Under the pieces are notes generated by a model that saw nothing but the letters and a program-made list of their open reading frames with translations, was not told where the DNA came from and did not search any database. A DNA stretch of 20,145 nt from assembly GCA_937927975.1 (NCBI GenBank), contig CALEZT010000298.1:1-20145 (forward strand). The letters run 5' to 3'. The translations under genes and the position numbers were made by a program. Origin of the DNA: an uncultured Phycisphaerales bacterium. GTDB taxonomy: Bacteria; Planctomycetota; Phycisphaerae; Sedimentisphaerales; Anaerobacaceae. How positions within the stretch are numbered: the first letter of the stretch is position 1; every line of letters begins with the position of its first letter. Shown piece by piece: positions 6,849 to 13,716 of the stretch.

Positions 6849-7877
6849 TCAGGATGCCTGCCGCCGCAGCCGCATCCCGGCATAGCCCAGACCCAACATG
6901 CCGAGCAGAACGGCCCCGGGGACGGGGACGACAGCAGTATGGCCAAGGGTTGCTCGCCAGGCCTCAGACTGTCCGCTGGGGTTGACCCCATAACCCACGA
7001 TAGTAAGCCCATCCGCGCTTATCGCTTTAGCCAGCGCTAGCGACCACCCTGCGACTTCCGGAACCTCGTGACTCTTGAGTACATCCAGTAGGGATCGCAT
7101 CCCGTTGATCTCATCCCAAATGAAAGCCTCATTTCCCTTGCCTTCACCAGATCTGGCGTATCCGACAACGACCGAGCCATCGGCCGATACACTTGTAGCA
7201 GCCGATATAAGCATATTAGAGGGGTCATAGCCGACCCCTGGCAGGCCGCCCAAGCTCACCATGCCGTCCTGAGTCCACCGAAACGCCTCAGCGCCTGAAG
7301 CCGATCTGCCGTATCCCACCACGACCGAGCCATCGGCCGACACACTTGTAGCGGAGGAGTCATAGCGGCCCCCTGGCCAGACAGCCCCTGGCAGGTCGCC
7401 TAATCCCACCATGCCGTCCTGAGTCCAGCGAAACGCCTCAAAGCCTCTATCAGAAAGACTTCTTCCGACCACGACCGAGCCATCGGCCGACACACCGGAA
7501 GCGCTGGATTCGTGGCCGCCCCCTGGCAGGTCGCCCAAGCCCACCATGCCGTCCTGAGTCCACCGAAACGCCTCAGGGCCGTTACCAGACCTGCCCTGTC
7601 CGACCACGACCGAGCCATCGGCCGACACAGCGGAAGCACTGGAGAAGCCCAAGCCCACCATGCCGTCCTGAGTCCACCGAAACGCCTCAGTGCCGTTGCC
7701 AGACCTGCTTACTCCCACCACGACCGAGCCATCGGCCGACACACCGTAAGCCCAGGATCCATAGGTGCCCCCTGGCAGGTCGCCCAAGCCCTGGAATGAC
7801 ACATCAGCGAATGCCGACCCCGTGCAAAACAGCACCGCCAAGATGGCCCTGACTACGTTAACTCGCACGGTCCCCAC
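6849..7877 (-). CDS. exported HAF-repeat protein with PEP-CTERM-type sorting signal
   Basis: I place the start at a GTG (7877) because AGGAGGGG lies four bases upstream; upstream ATGs in the same frame lack comparable sites. The 342-aa product starts with a signal peptide ending FCTGSAFA. Five near-identical units follow of the form SADGSVVVG..R...G.EAFRW, the later part reading TQDGMVGLGDLPGG, and then a diverged sixth (SADGLTIVGYG...SEAWRATL). This is the HAF-repeat / propeller-like extracellular family. The C-terminus VPVPGAVLLGMLGLGYAGMR plus LRRQAS is a PEP-CTERM-type signal: a proline-containing motif, a hydrophobic helix and a basic end, processed by an exosortase in such organisms. 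Function is unknown, with surface or extracellular-matrix location expected. It ends 11 bp before a strong terminator and is the last gene of its transcript. The units are so alike in DNA that repeat number is probably variable. Confidence 0.9.
   Translation of the reverse strand: MGTVRVNVVRAILAVLFCTGSAFADVSFQGLGDLPGGTYGSWAYGVSADGSVVVGVSRSGNGTEAFRWTQDGMVGLGFSSASAVSADGSVVVGQGRSGNGPEAFRWTQDGMVGLGDLPGGGHESSASGVSADGSVVVGRSLSDRGFEAFRWTQDGMVGLGDLPGAVWPGGRYDSSATSVSADGSVVVGYGRSASGAEAFRWTQDGMVSLGGLPGVGYDPSNMLISAATSVSADGSVVVGYARSGEGKGNEAFIWDEINGMRSLLDVLKSHEVPEVAGWSLALAKAISADGLTIVGYGVNPSGQSEAWRATLGHTAVVPVPGAVLLGMLGLGYAGMRLRRQAS
7245..7780 (-). repeat. in-frame DNA repeats encoding the HAF units
   Basis: The string ATGCCGTCCTGAGTCCA recurs at 7261, 7411, 7546 and 7660, each time followed by a nearly identical AAACGCCTCA. 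Between these copies, CGACCGAGCCATCGGCCGAC also recurs. Spacings are 150, 135 and 114 bp, all multiples of three. Identity at the DNA level indicates recent unit duplication or homogenisation. Confidence 0.85.
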
Positions 7878-8261
7878 GTTTCCCCTCCTCATGTTCCCAC
7901 CTGCCGCAGACCGGCCAAAACGCCCCACGTTGCCAACAATAGGTACAAGTAACGCAGCCCTCATGCTCTCCAACCTCCATTTGCATCCGCAATAGCATTC
8001 TCCCACCGGCGGCAATCGCTTCGCGATCCAGATTCATCCAGGGTGTAGGCCGCCAACTGGATTTGATTGTAGCTGTTGGGACAGGGGAAATCAACCCAGA
8101 ATCAGGGGACTCCAGGCCCATTGGAGGCCGGAAGGCATAGGTATAAGTGCGTATTTTTGCATCCCGAACCAACTACTTGGGCGTTCATCCGGTTCTTGCG
8201 TACTTCCTCGTGTGGAGCATAGGGACTGTCCCCCAGCAGACACCCAGCAGACAGTTCGTGA
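7878..8261. other. intergenic stretch between PQQ-propeller and HAF genes
   Basis: I see no gene here. A near-palindrome GGGACTGTCCC (8221-8231) resembles dispersed REP-type sequences. A 19-base stretch at about 8183-8201 (GTTCATCCGGTTCTTGCGT) recurs with two differences at about 9968-9986. The HAF gene promoter must lie here or the gene is read from upstream; no clear -35/-10 pair was found. Confidence 0.4.
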
Positions 8262-9602
8262 TCATTTTTTGCTGCCTATGCAATACAGCCGGGAAGAAGT
8301 CCGGATCAGAAGTCGGTCGCCTGCCACCGCGGGTGTGGCCAGACACAGCTTTTCGAGCGTGTTTGTGGCCAGGAACTTGAATGTCGGTCCTGACTGCACG
8401 ACATGGGTTTCCCCACGCTCGTTGAGGAAGAACAATTTGTCCCGCCACATCCAGGGCGAGGCGGTGAAGTGCCCACGCAGCCGCTCCTGGTAGACCGACG
8501 TGCCGGTGACCGCGTCGTAACACGAGAGTTGACCGTTGTCCTTGATCACGTACAGGTACTTGCCGGCCACCAGAAAGGACGGGACATAGGGAGCGGCGTT
8601 CTCTTGCCGCCAGGCAATGTGCCGGTTCGCGGTCTCGCCTTCTTTCAGCGAGATATCGCCCGCCGCGCCCGGGCGGATCGCGTAGAGCGGTTTCTGCCGA
8701 TCCGCAACGAACCCCGAACCGACATAGACCATTCCGTTTCCCGCCACCGGGTTGGGCACCGTGATCGAGGACATCCCGCGCAGTTGCCAAAGCGCCTCGC
8801 CGTTCAGATCGTAGGACGTGACGCCGCCGGTCGCGGCGACGACCAGTTCCATCCGCTGATCGTTCTTCCACACCAGGGGCGTGCTCCAGTTCGTCTCTGC
8901 CGGTCGTTTGGTCCGCCAGATCTGGTTTCCGGTTGAAGCGTCGAACGCCGCGACGTAGGCGTCTTCCTCGTTGTCATGCACCAGATAGACCCGTCCGCCA
9001 TGCATCACCGGGGACGCGCCGAATCCCCAGTTCTCCCTGGATTTGCGTGGCGGCTCCGAGAAGGACCACGCCGGGGCGCCGTCCGCCGCGTTCAGGGCGA
9101 CCAGAAGTCCGAACTCGCCAAACCAGGCGTACACCCGCTCGCCGTCCGTCACGGGGGTCGCGGAGGCGTAACTGCTCTTGAGATGGGTGCGCGGCGGCAC
9201 CGCCTGGTGAACCTGGCGTTCCCAGAGTTTCACACCGGTGTTCAGGTCGTAGGCGAGAACCAACCAGCGATGTTCGCCACGGCCGCCGCGATCCTTGCCC
9301 AGGTAGAAGCCTTCCTCCGGTTCCTCAGTGCCCTGGGCGTCCACCGAGGTGGTGAGGAAGACGCGGTTGCTCCAGACAATCGGGCTGGACCACCCCAGGC
9401 CCGGCACGTCGATGCGCCATAGCACATTCTTGGTCGTGTCCCATTCCGTGGGGACTCCGCTGCTTCTGCGGTCTTGGGCTATGCCGCTGCCGCCGGGCCC
9501 TCGGAACTGCGGCCATTCGTTTCCATCCCCGGCAAACGCCACCTCCAGACACCCGGCCACCAGGAATCCAGCACAGATACGGCGTAACGCTTCGTTTCCC
9601 AT
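8262..9602 (-). CDS. exported PQQ-like beta-propeller repeat protein (BamB-like fold)
   Basis: The 446-aa protein has a signal sequence in which LVAGC at residues 14-18 could also be a lipobox, so it is periplasmic or a lipoprotein. WPQFRGPGGSGIA follows, the start typical of planctomycete PQQ-propeller proteins. Repeated blade motifs include VLWRIDVPGLGWSSPIVW, LAYDLNTGVKLWERQV, LLVALNAADGAPAWSF, VAAFDASTGNQIWRT, LSCYDAVTGTSVYQE and a closing SRLYCIGSKK. These D-x-x-T/A-G-x-x-x-W signatures define a six- to eight-bladed propeller. No catalytic residues of a true quinoprotein dehydrogenase were recognised, so a binding or scaffold role is more likely. The ATG at 9602 is preceded by GAGAGG. 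It lies upstream of the HAF gene in the same orientation, but the gap of 384 bp argues against a tight operon. Confidence 0.93.
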   Translation of the reverse strand: MGNEALRRICAGFLVAGCLEVAFAGDGNEWPQFRGPGGSGIAQDRRSSGVPTEWDTTKNVLWRIDVPGLGWSSPIVWSNRVFLTTSVDAQGTEEPEEGFYLGKDRGGRGEHRWLVLAYDLNTGVKLWERQVHQAVPPRTHLKSSYASATPVTDGERVYAWFGEFGLLVALNAADGAPAWSFSEPPRKSRENWGFGASPVMHGGRVYLVHDNEEDAYVAAFDASTGNQIWRTKRPAETNWSTPLVWKNDQRMELVVAATGGVTSYDLNGEALWQLRGMSSITVPNPVAGNGMVYVGSGFVADRQKPLYAIRPGAAGDISLKEGETANRHIAWRQENAAPYVPSFLVAGKYLYVIKDNGQLSCYDAVTGTSVYQERLRGHFTASPWMWRDKLFFLNERGETHVVQSGPTFKFLATNTLEKLCLATPAVAGDRLLIRTSSRLYCIGSKK

Positions 9603-9692
9603 CTTGGCCTCTCAGTCAGAAAGAAGTCGTCCTATTCACTTCGCTTCGACGCAGACACGAAACCGCTCGAGCCCAGTTCCAAGGCCGTCGCG

Positions 9693-9866
9693 TCACCACG
9701 CCATGCCGGCATCCTGTTTCGACAGGCTTTCGGCCGCGTACAGCAGCGCAAACAGCAGGCTGGTGATGAGTGTGAGGTTCGGTTTCGTGGTGGCTAGCGT
9801 TCTCCATTGTTCGCGATTTCCCCTTACAATCTCGCCCGGCGCCGCCGCCGAGCCGTATGCCGCCAT
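9693..9866 (-). CDS. possible small membrane peptide, weakly supported
   Basis: The frame runs from an ATG at 9866 to a TGA at 9693 (57 codons). Its second half, TTKPNLTLITSLLFALLYAA followed by ESLSKQDAGMAW, looks like a single transmembrane or signal helix with polar flanks, unlike the Arg-rich shadows around it. Against it, there is no ribosome binding site, and the ATG overlaps the TATAAT of a candidate promoter. If that promoter is used, translation would need another start. It may be the residue of a decayed gene, and I give it low weight. Confidence 0.22.
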   Translation of the reverse strand: MAAYGSAAAPGEIVRGNREQWRTLATTKPNLTLITSLLFALLYAAESLSKQDAGMAW

Positions 9867-9873
9867 TATACCA
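9865..9873 (-). promoter_or_regulatory. candidate extended -10 promoter element
   Basis: TGGTATAAT on the minus strand is a perfect extended -10 (TGN plus TATAAT), with no good -35 at the usual distance. It could drive the PQQ-propeller gene with a leader of about 255 bases. Confidence 0.35.
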
Positions 9874-9908
9874 GCCGCCTCCCCCGGTGCCTGCCTCTTT
9901 TCCGACTC

Positions 9909-9938
9909 TGGGCAACAGTGTCGTGGGCAACAGTGTCG
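9909..9938. repeat. tandem 15-bp direct duplication
   Basis: TGGGCAACAGTGTCG occurs twice with no spacer (9909-9923 and 9924-9938), an exact duplication in non-coding DNA. Confidence 0.85.
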
Positions 9939-10100
9939 GACCCAGGGTGACGAGTGAACGGAGGTTCATTCGGTTCTTGCATACGTCGGTCGCAGGACGA
10001 CGGCGCAGGACCGAGGACGCTGTCTTCCGACCGATGAGACTTGTCGCTTCGGGCCAAGGGCATGGAGCGGTGTCCTGTGGCTCGTGATCCGGGCCGGTCC

Positions 10101-10309
10101 TCATGGGGAGCAGGGGGGCTGTCGCGATGGCGACAGGATCGATCGGCCGCAGGTTCTGATCCAGGCCCAATGCAGGGACAGATGCACCAGGATCAGGCAG
10201 ACGAACAGCAGGGCCAGGACGAAATAAATGTCGCACCGGTCGTGCCCAGGAGCAGCAGATCGACAAAGCTGATCAGATCGACCATGAAGTTCACTGTCGT
10301 GCGTCTCAT
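10101..10309 (-). pseudogene. decayed DUF4405-family membrane protein gene
   Basis: From an ATG at 10309, with AGGA eight bases upstream, the frame reads MRRTTVNFMVDLISFVDLLL plus LGTTG, the start of DUF4405 proteins (MKR.T.NF.VDL..F..L..L..TG). It soon terminates. A second frame on the same strand continues GHDRCDIYFVLALLFVCLIL and VHLSLHWAWIRT, the family's closing G.H.W.DIHF..AL......LH..LHW.W helix, and stops at 10101. The join falls at LGTTG/GHDR, so roughly 25-30 residues of the normal middle (second half of helix 1 and the connecting loop) are missing and the frame is shifted. DUF4405 proteins are small integral membrane proteins with heme-ligand-like histidines related to cytochrome-b561-type helices. 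This copy cannot make a normal product unless the deletion is an assembly error. Confidence 0.65.
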
Positions 10310-10543
10310 GGAAAGGTCCTAAAACACGGGTGTTCTGATGGACGGATTCCAAGGCACGCACCATTTTCCCGCCTGGAGGTACTGCTGTAAAGGGAAGCGA
10401 TCAGACGGATTGGCTCCGACTCACGAACCGCTGCATCCCGAGCCGACTAGTATGCGAAGGACCCGTGCGGCGTGGGCCGGGATTCCACCCTGCGCCGGGT
10501 TTGTCCTTGACTATTCTGCTGGGATAGGGCCTTATAAGCGACC
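10310..10543. promoter_or_regulatory. divergent upstream region of the DUF4405 remnant and the EIIA-CBS gene
   Basis: AACAC-GG-GTGTT at 10323-10334 is a short dyad just upstream of the DUF4405 remnant's ribosome binding site, a possible old operator. TTGACT at 10507-10512 and TTATAA at 10532-10537 precede the EIIA-CBS start, but the 19-base spacing and the start only seven bases later make them a doubtful promoter. No gene seen. Confidence 0.3.
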
Positions 10544-11473
10544 ATGACAGTTGAGAAGAATCACATCCAGTTCTCTTCGCTCTTCAGTCCCGCCGAGGTG
10601 GTTTGCCAGACTCAGGAAAAGGAACGCGACAAGGTCCTTCTGGATCTGCTCAAGCGGCTCGCCTACCAGCGAGGCATCGGAAACGTGGACGAGGCTTACC
10701 AGGCCGTGCTGGCCCGGGAGAGCGACATGCCCACCATCGTCGCGCCGGGAATGGCGATGCCCCATGCCCGATTGGACGCCATCAAGGACCTGGTCGTGGG
10801 GGTCGCGACCTCTCGCGAGGGGATCGTCTACGACTCGCGCCAGCCGGACAATCGGGTCAAGCTCATGGTCCTGACGCTGGCTCCCAAGGCCTCGCCCGGC
10901 GCGTATCTCCAGGCGATCAGCAGTCTGGCTCGGATTTGCCAGGACCCTTCGACGCCGGAGATCATCGCGAGCCTGACGACGCCCGAACAGGTCTGGTCCT
11001 TCTTCGACAAAGGCGGCATGGTCCTCCCCGACCATCTGCGGGCGGCCGACGTGATGGACCCCGTGCAGGCGCAGTTGCAGGAGCGCGACACGCTGGAGCG
11101 GGCGATCGACCTGCTCGTCCGGCACCGGCTCAACGAACTGCCCGTCGTGGACGAGGAGGGCGATCTGATCGGCGTCGTGAGCACCCACGAGCTTCTCCGC
11201 GTGTGCCTGCCCGATTACATCCTCTGGATGGACGATCTGACGCCGATCCTGAATTTCGAGCCGTTCGCGGAGATCCTCCGCAAGGAGAGCAAGACCTGGC
11301 TGACCGAGATCATGACGACCGACTACGCGACGATCGATGCGGATCAGCCGGCGGTCCAGGTCGCCAAGGAGATCACGCGGCAGCGGACGAACCGCGCGTA
11401 CGTCGTCCGCGGCAGGAAACTGCTGGGCGTCGTCTCATTGGAGACATTCCTGAGCAAGATCCTCAGGGAGTAG
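10544..11473 (+). CDS. PTS EIIA (PtsN/fructose-type) domain fused to a tandem CBS pair
   Basis: The protein has 309 aa and no signal or membrane segment. Residues about 8-158 form a PTS IIA type-2 domain: LFSPAEVV at the start, YQAVLARE, then APGMAMPHARLDAIKDLVVG with His74 as the expected phosphorylation site, followed by LMVLTLAPKASPGAYLQAIS. Residues about 165-309 carry two CBS motifs. The first is AADVMDPVQAQLQERDTLER through LNELPVVDEEGDLIGVVSTHE; the second is EIMTTDYATIDADQPAVQVA through NRAYVVRGRKLLGVVSLETF. CBS pairs bind adenine nucleotides, so this looks like a regulatory sensor linking PTS phosphorylation to energy state rather than a sugar transporter component; no EIIB, EIIC or HPr is nearby. 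The gene stands alone, convergent with the GyrI-like gene across a repeat-filled gap. The start lacks a strong ribosome binding site. Confidence 0.94.
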   Translation: MTVEKNHIQFSSLFSPAEVVCQTQEKERDKVLLDLLKRLAYQRGIGNVDEAYQAVLARESDMPTIVAPGMAMPHARLDAIKDLVVGVATSREGIVYDSRQPDNRVKLMVLTLAPKASPGAYLQAISSLARICQDPSTPEIIASLTTPEQVWSFFDKGGMVLPDHLRAADVMDPVQAQLQERDTLERAIDLLVRHRLNELPVVDEEGDLIGVVSTHELLRVCLPDYILWMDDLTPILNFEPFAEILRKESKTWLTEIMTTDYATIDADQPAVQVAKEITRQRTNRAYVVRGRKLLGVVSLETFLSKILRE

Positions 11474-11528
11474 CGGCGCCGGCGGGGAAGAGGGAAACCC
11501 CCACACACCAGGCTGCTCCGTTCGCTGT

Positions 11529-11585
11529 AAATCCGATTTTCGAAATCCGAAATCCGAAACAAATCCAAAGCACGAAACCCAAATG
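11529..11585 (+). repeat. AATCCGAAATCC-type dispersed repeat, copy A
   Basis: This is a run of degenerate units around CGAAATCCGAAATCCGAAAC followed by a CAAAGCACGAAAC segment. It is AT-rich compared with its neighbours and non-coding. It is the inverted partner of copy B on the other side of the palindromic element. Confidence 0.75.
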
Positions 11586-11746
11586 ATACGGATTAGGATT
11601 GATTCGTGCGCGGTTGTGGACTTGTCATCCTGAGGCGCAGCCGAAGGATCTGGGCATCGAAGGAGAGGTTTCTCACGCTCGCAAGCCAGATCCTTCGCTA
11701 CGCTCAGGATGACAGTACCCGCGCACGGATTACTCCTAATCCATAT
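11586..11746. repeat. 161-bp palindromic MITE-like element (copy 2)
   Basis: Outer arms 11586-11613 and 11719-11746 match at 24 of 28 positions when inverted. Inner arms start CTTGTCATCCTGAG (11621) and end CTCAGGATGACAG (11702-11714), with CGAAGGATCTGG and CCAGATCCTTCG inside them. There is no coding capacity. A shorter-lived copy lies at 6505-6743. It resembles the GTCATCCTGAG...GAAGGATCT repeats seen in many environmental genomes (from memory, not checked). Confidence 0.75.
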
Positions 11747-11777
11747 GACCGAAACGCTATCGCTCGCTCGGGGGCGT

Positions 11778-11846
11778 CGTTTTGAACATTCCGGTTTTGA
11801 GCATTCGTGCTTGTTTCGAATTTCGAGTTTCGGATTTCGTGCTTGC
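11778..11846 (-). repeat. AATCCGAAATCC-type dispersed repeat, copy B
   Basis: It contains ATTCGTGCTTGTTTCGAATT and GAGTTTCGGATTTCGTGC, the reverse complement of the A/C type. It ends six bases before the stop codon of the GyrI-like gene, so it probably forms part of the 3' untranslated region of both convergent genes. Confidence 0.75.
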
Positions 11847-11851
11847 CGCTA

Positions 11852-12319
11852 CTACGCAACGGGGGCATAGATCTCGGTGAGTAGTTCTTCCGGCGGGAGC
11901 TTCTTCGGGTCGTTGAGGTATACCTCGCGGGTCGGTCCCGCCACCTTCCTGTGATTCTCCGCGATCCAGGCGAAGAGCTTCTTGTACGCGTCCGCGGACT
12001 TCTCGTAGGGGCCTTTGTGCGTGATCTTCGCCATCGGCCCGCCCGGCAGCTCATGGCAGGTGATCTCCTCATTGCCGGCCACCTGGGCCGAAACCGGGAT
12101 CACGACCTCCACGTCCGCGTTGCGCAACAGGTTGGCGCGAACGACCTCTTTGGGGGTTTCATGGCAGATGAAAGCAGGCGGTCCGACGACCTGGACGCCA
12201 TGGGCCTCGATGTACTTGCGAACGCTCGCGAGCATGGGTCGGATCTGGGCGTAGGTGCCTCGCTTGCGCATCCCCACGACCAACTGGGGCTCCACGTTGC
12301 TGATCACGATCTCACTCAT
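11852..12319 (-). CDS. GyrI-like / AraC-effector-binding-domain protein
   Basis: This is a 155-aa single-domain protein of the GyrI-like small-molecule-binding fold. It opens with a beta strand (EIVISNVEPQLVVGMRKRGTY), then IRPMLASVRKYIEAHGVQVVG, GPPAFICHETP, ADVEVVIPVSAQVAGNEEI, ELPGGPMAKITHKGPYEKSA, a helix YKKLFAWIAENHRKVAG, and the ending TREVYLNDPKKLPPEELLTE followed by IYAPV. The pattern H-x-G-P-Y...Y...W and the final TEIY-P strand are typical. Such proteins bind hydrophobic or cationic ligands, inhibit gyrase (SbmC) or act as the ligand domain of AraC/MerR regulators; a free-standing copy has no DNA-binding domain and its ligand cannot be read from sequence. The ATG at 12319 has GGAG eight bases upstream. 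It is convergent with the EIIA-CBS gene and flanked on both sides by repeats. Confidence 0.9.
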   Translation of the reverse strand: MSEIVISNVEPQLVVGMRKRGTYAQIRPMLASVRKYIEAHGVQVVGPPAFICHETPKEVVRANLLRNADVEVVIPVSAQVAGNEEITCHELPGGPMAKITHKGPYEKSADAYKKLFAWIAENHRKVAGPTREVYLNDPKKLPPEELLTEIYAPVA

Positions 12320-12523
12320 CGCGCGTTCTCCACCCAGGGGGCGCCCCGGCCATGCCCGCCACAGCCTGGACCGCGCCCGTCGGATGCTATTGTACCACGA
12401 TTCCCCCAGTCGGCCAGCCCCTTTCCATCAGGTTTTCGATAGGAGCCGCACGCCAGAGAGCCTCCCTCGAACCCATTAGGCAGGTCCGCAGGGGGGGTAT
12501 GACATCTCGACGTACGCCTCACT

Positions 12524-12641
12524 CCAAAATCCGAAATCCGAAACTCGAAATCCGAAACAAGCACCAAGGGCCAAAATTCAAAATTCGAAACGGGACCACC
12601 GCGGCCACCACCGTTTTGGTCATTCGTGCTTCGAATTTCGA
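12524..12641. repeat. AATCCGAAATCC-type repeats C and D, inverted relative to each other
   Basis: Copy C (12524-12591) contains AAATCCGAAATCCGAAACTC and CAAAATTCAAAATTCGAAAC. Copy D (12613-12641) contains TTTTGGTCATTCGTGCTTCG in the opposite sense. The pair forms an imperfect long hairpin between the GyrI-like gene and the end of the pseudopilin-like gene. The rest of 12320-12680 shows no gene. Confidence 0.7.
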
Positions 12642-12680
12642 CTCCGAGGACGCATTGACAGAGCACTTCTGTGGACCTGC

Positions 12681-13607
12681 TTAGTTGCGCGATGTCGGCA
12701 TGGAGAAATCGACGCCGTACGGATCGTGAACGAGGAGGGAATCCTTCTCATTGGCCGGTTGTGCGCTGGACATCGTCGGCACACTGCCGATCGGAGAAGC
12801 CCCGCCGGTGGTTGAGTTCGAGAGGAGATAGATGTTGTCTCTGTCCACGGCGCAATAGGACCGCGTCTCGAAAGTGACCCGACCGTCGAGAAACAGCACG
12901 TTCTGGCCGTCCTTGCCATGAGCGACAGCGTTTCCATAGCGACCCGACTCCGGGATCCCTCCACTATATCCTTTGATGTCCGGTAGGAAAGCGGCTCTGC
13001 TTGCCGGTGCGGCCGCAGGGCTGGCGAGCCAGGGGCTTCGATCCGCGGCCACCGCGAGGTTCGGGTCGCGGGTCATTGTCAGGGCATATTGGCCGTAGGG
13101 CTGATGGTAGGCGAAGCTGCATGACTGGGATGAGACGGCCCAGGGTCCGAAGTCCCATACGTCCGCCAGCTTGACATTCGTAGAGAGCCCAGCCTTGGAG
13201 AGCGTGAACTCGGTGGTCCCTTTGTCGCCTGGGCATACGAACAGTCTCGGATGGGCCTGGTAGTACTTCACGAGCAGATACAGGCTCGAATTGATCGTCG
13301 CTTTGCCGCCGTTGCCGTCGGCGTGGAGACCGAACGCCATGTGAGGAACCGTGCCCATCCAACTGAAAACCGGCCCCCAGATCGTCGTCGGGCCGCCGGC
13401 GCGGGGCAGGGCGGTTTCGTTGTCGTTCGCGTAGACGAACATGGTCTTGCCGATCTCGGCGATACGGGCGGCGCAGACGGTTCGGAAATAGTGCTCCTGC
13501 GTCATCGCGTGCAGGACCGGAACCAGAAGAACAAAAGCCAGGCAGACCGCTGCGACAACCAGCGCGTCCAGCCGTGTGAACCCTCGATGCTTGCGTTGTA
13601 TCGCCAT
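12681..13607 (-). CDS. pseudopilin-like exported protein with H-Xn-DG motif
   Basis: The 308-aa protein begins MAIQRKHRGFTRLDALVV followed by a hydrophobic helix (AAVCLAFVLLVPVL), a type IV prepilin-like leader with predicted cleavage after Gly9. The usual Glu at mature position 5 is Asp. The body resembles planctomycete DUF1559-type / prepilin-processing-associated proteins, with CAARIAEIGKTMFVYANDNE and ALPRAGG after the helix, then SSLYLLVKYY and FVCPGDKGT. Near the C-terminus HGKDGQNVLFLDGRV is the H-Xn-DG motif, with ten residues between H and DG instead of the usual nine. It probably belongs to a type II-secretion or type IV-pilus-like assembly or is a surface protein; the exact role is unknown. 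GGAGG lies ten bases before the ATG. It lies 109 bp downstream of a paralogue in the same orientation. Confidence 0.88.
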   Translation of the reverse strand: MAIQRKHRGFTRLDALVVAAVCLAFVLLVPVLHAMTQEHYFRTVCAARIAEIGKTMFVYANDNETALPRAGGPTTIWGPVFSWMGTVPHMAFGLHADGNGGKATINSSLYLLVKYYQAHPRLFVCPGDKGTTEFTLSKAGLSTNVKLADVWDFGPWAVSSQSCSFAYHQPYGQYALTMTRDPNLAVAADRSPWLASPAAAPASRAAFLPDIKGYSGGIPESGRYGNAVAHGKDGQNVLFLDGRVTFETRSYCAVDRDNIYLLSNSTTGGASPIGSVPTMSSAQPANEKDSLLVHDPYGVDFSMPTSRN

Positions 13608-13716
13608 GTTCGTGCTTCCTCCAGAAGAATACGAACAAAACCGCCCGTCGAGCGGTCATCGACAGCGGCCGGTCTCTTTCCTCGACATCATACCCGATCG
13701 AGACCGGCAGGACAAG

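Larger units (their letters stand above)
9603..10100. other. non-coding stretch upstream of the PQQ-propeller gene
   Basis: This region holds a candidate promoter (9865-9873), a weak 57-codon ORF and a tandem 15-bp duplication, listed separately. The longer ORFs that cross it on either strand are rich in Arg/Pro/Ser, lack ribosome binding sites and overlap the DUF4405 remnant; I treat them as shadows. Confidence 0.5.

Noticed and set aside
7245..7780. Regularly spaced repeats that might suggest a CRISPR array
   Set aside because: The repeats are inside a coding frame, have spacings of 114-150 bp that are multiples of three, and encode HAF protein units; spacer-like variation is absent and no cas gene is present.
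8218..8233. GGGACTGTCCC as a REP element tied to a RAYT transposase
   Set aside because: Only one short copy is visible and no transposase is in the window, so the association is only a recollection of similar motifs.
9616..10266. A 216-codon minus-strand ORF
   Set aside because: It crosses the DUF4405 remnant in a third frame, is rich in Arg/Pro/Thr and lacks a start signal; the DUF4405 fragments explain the coding signal better.
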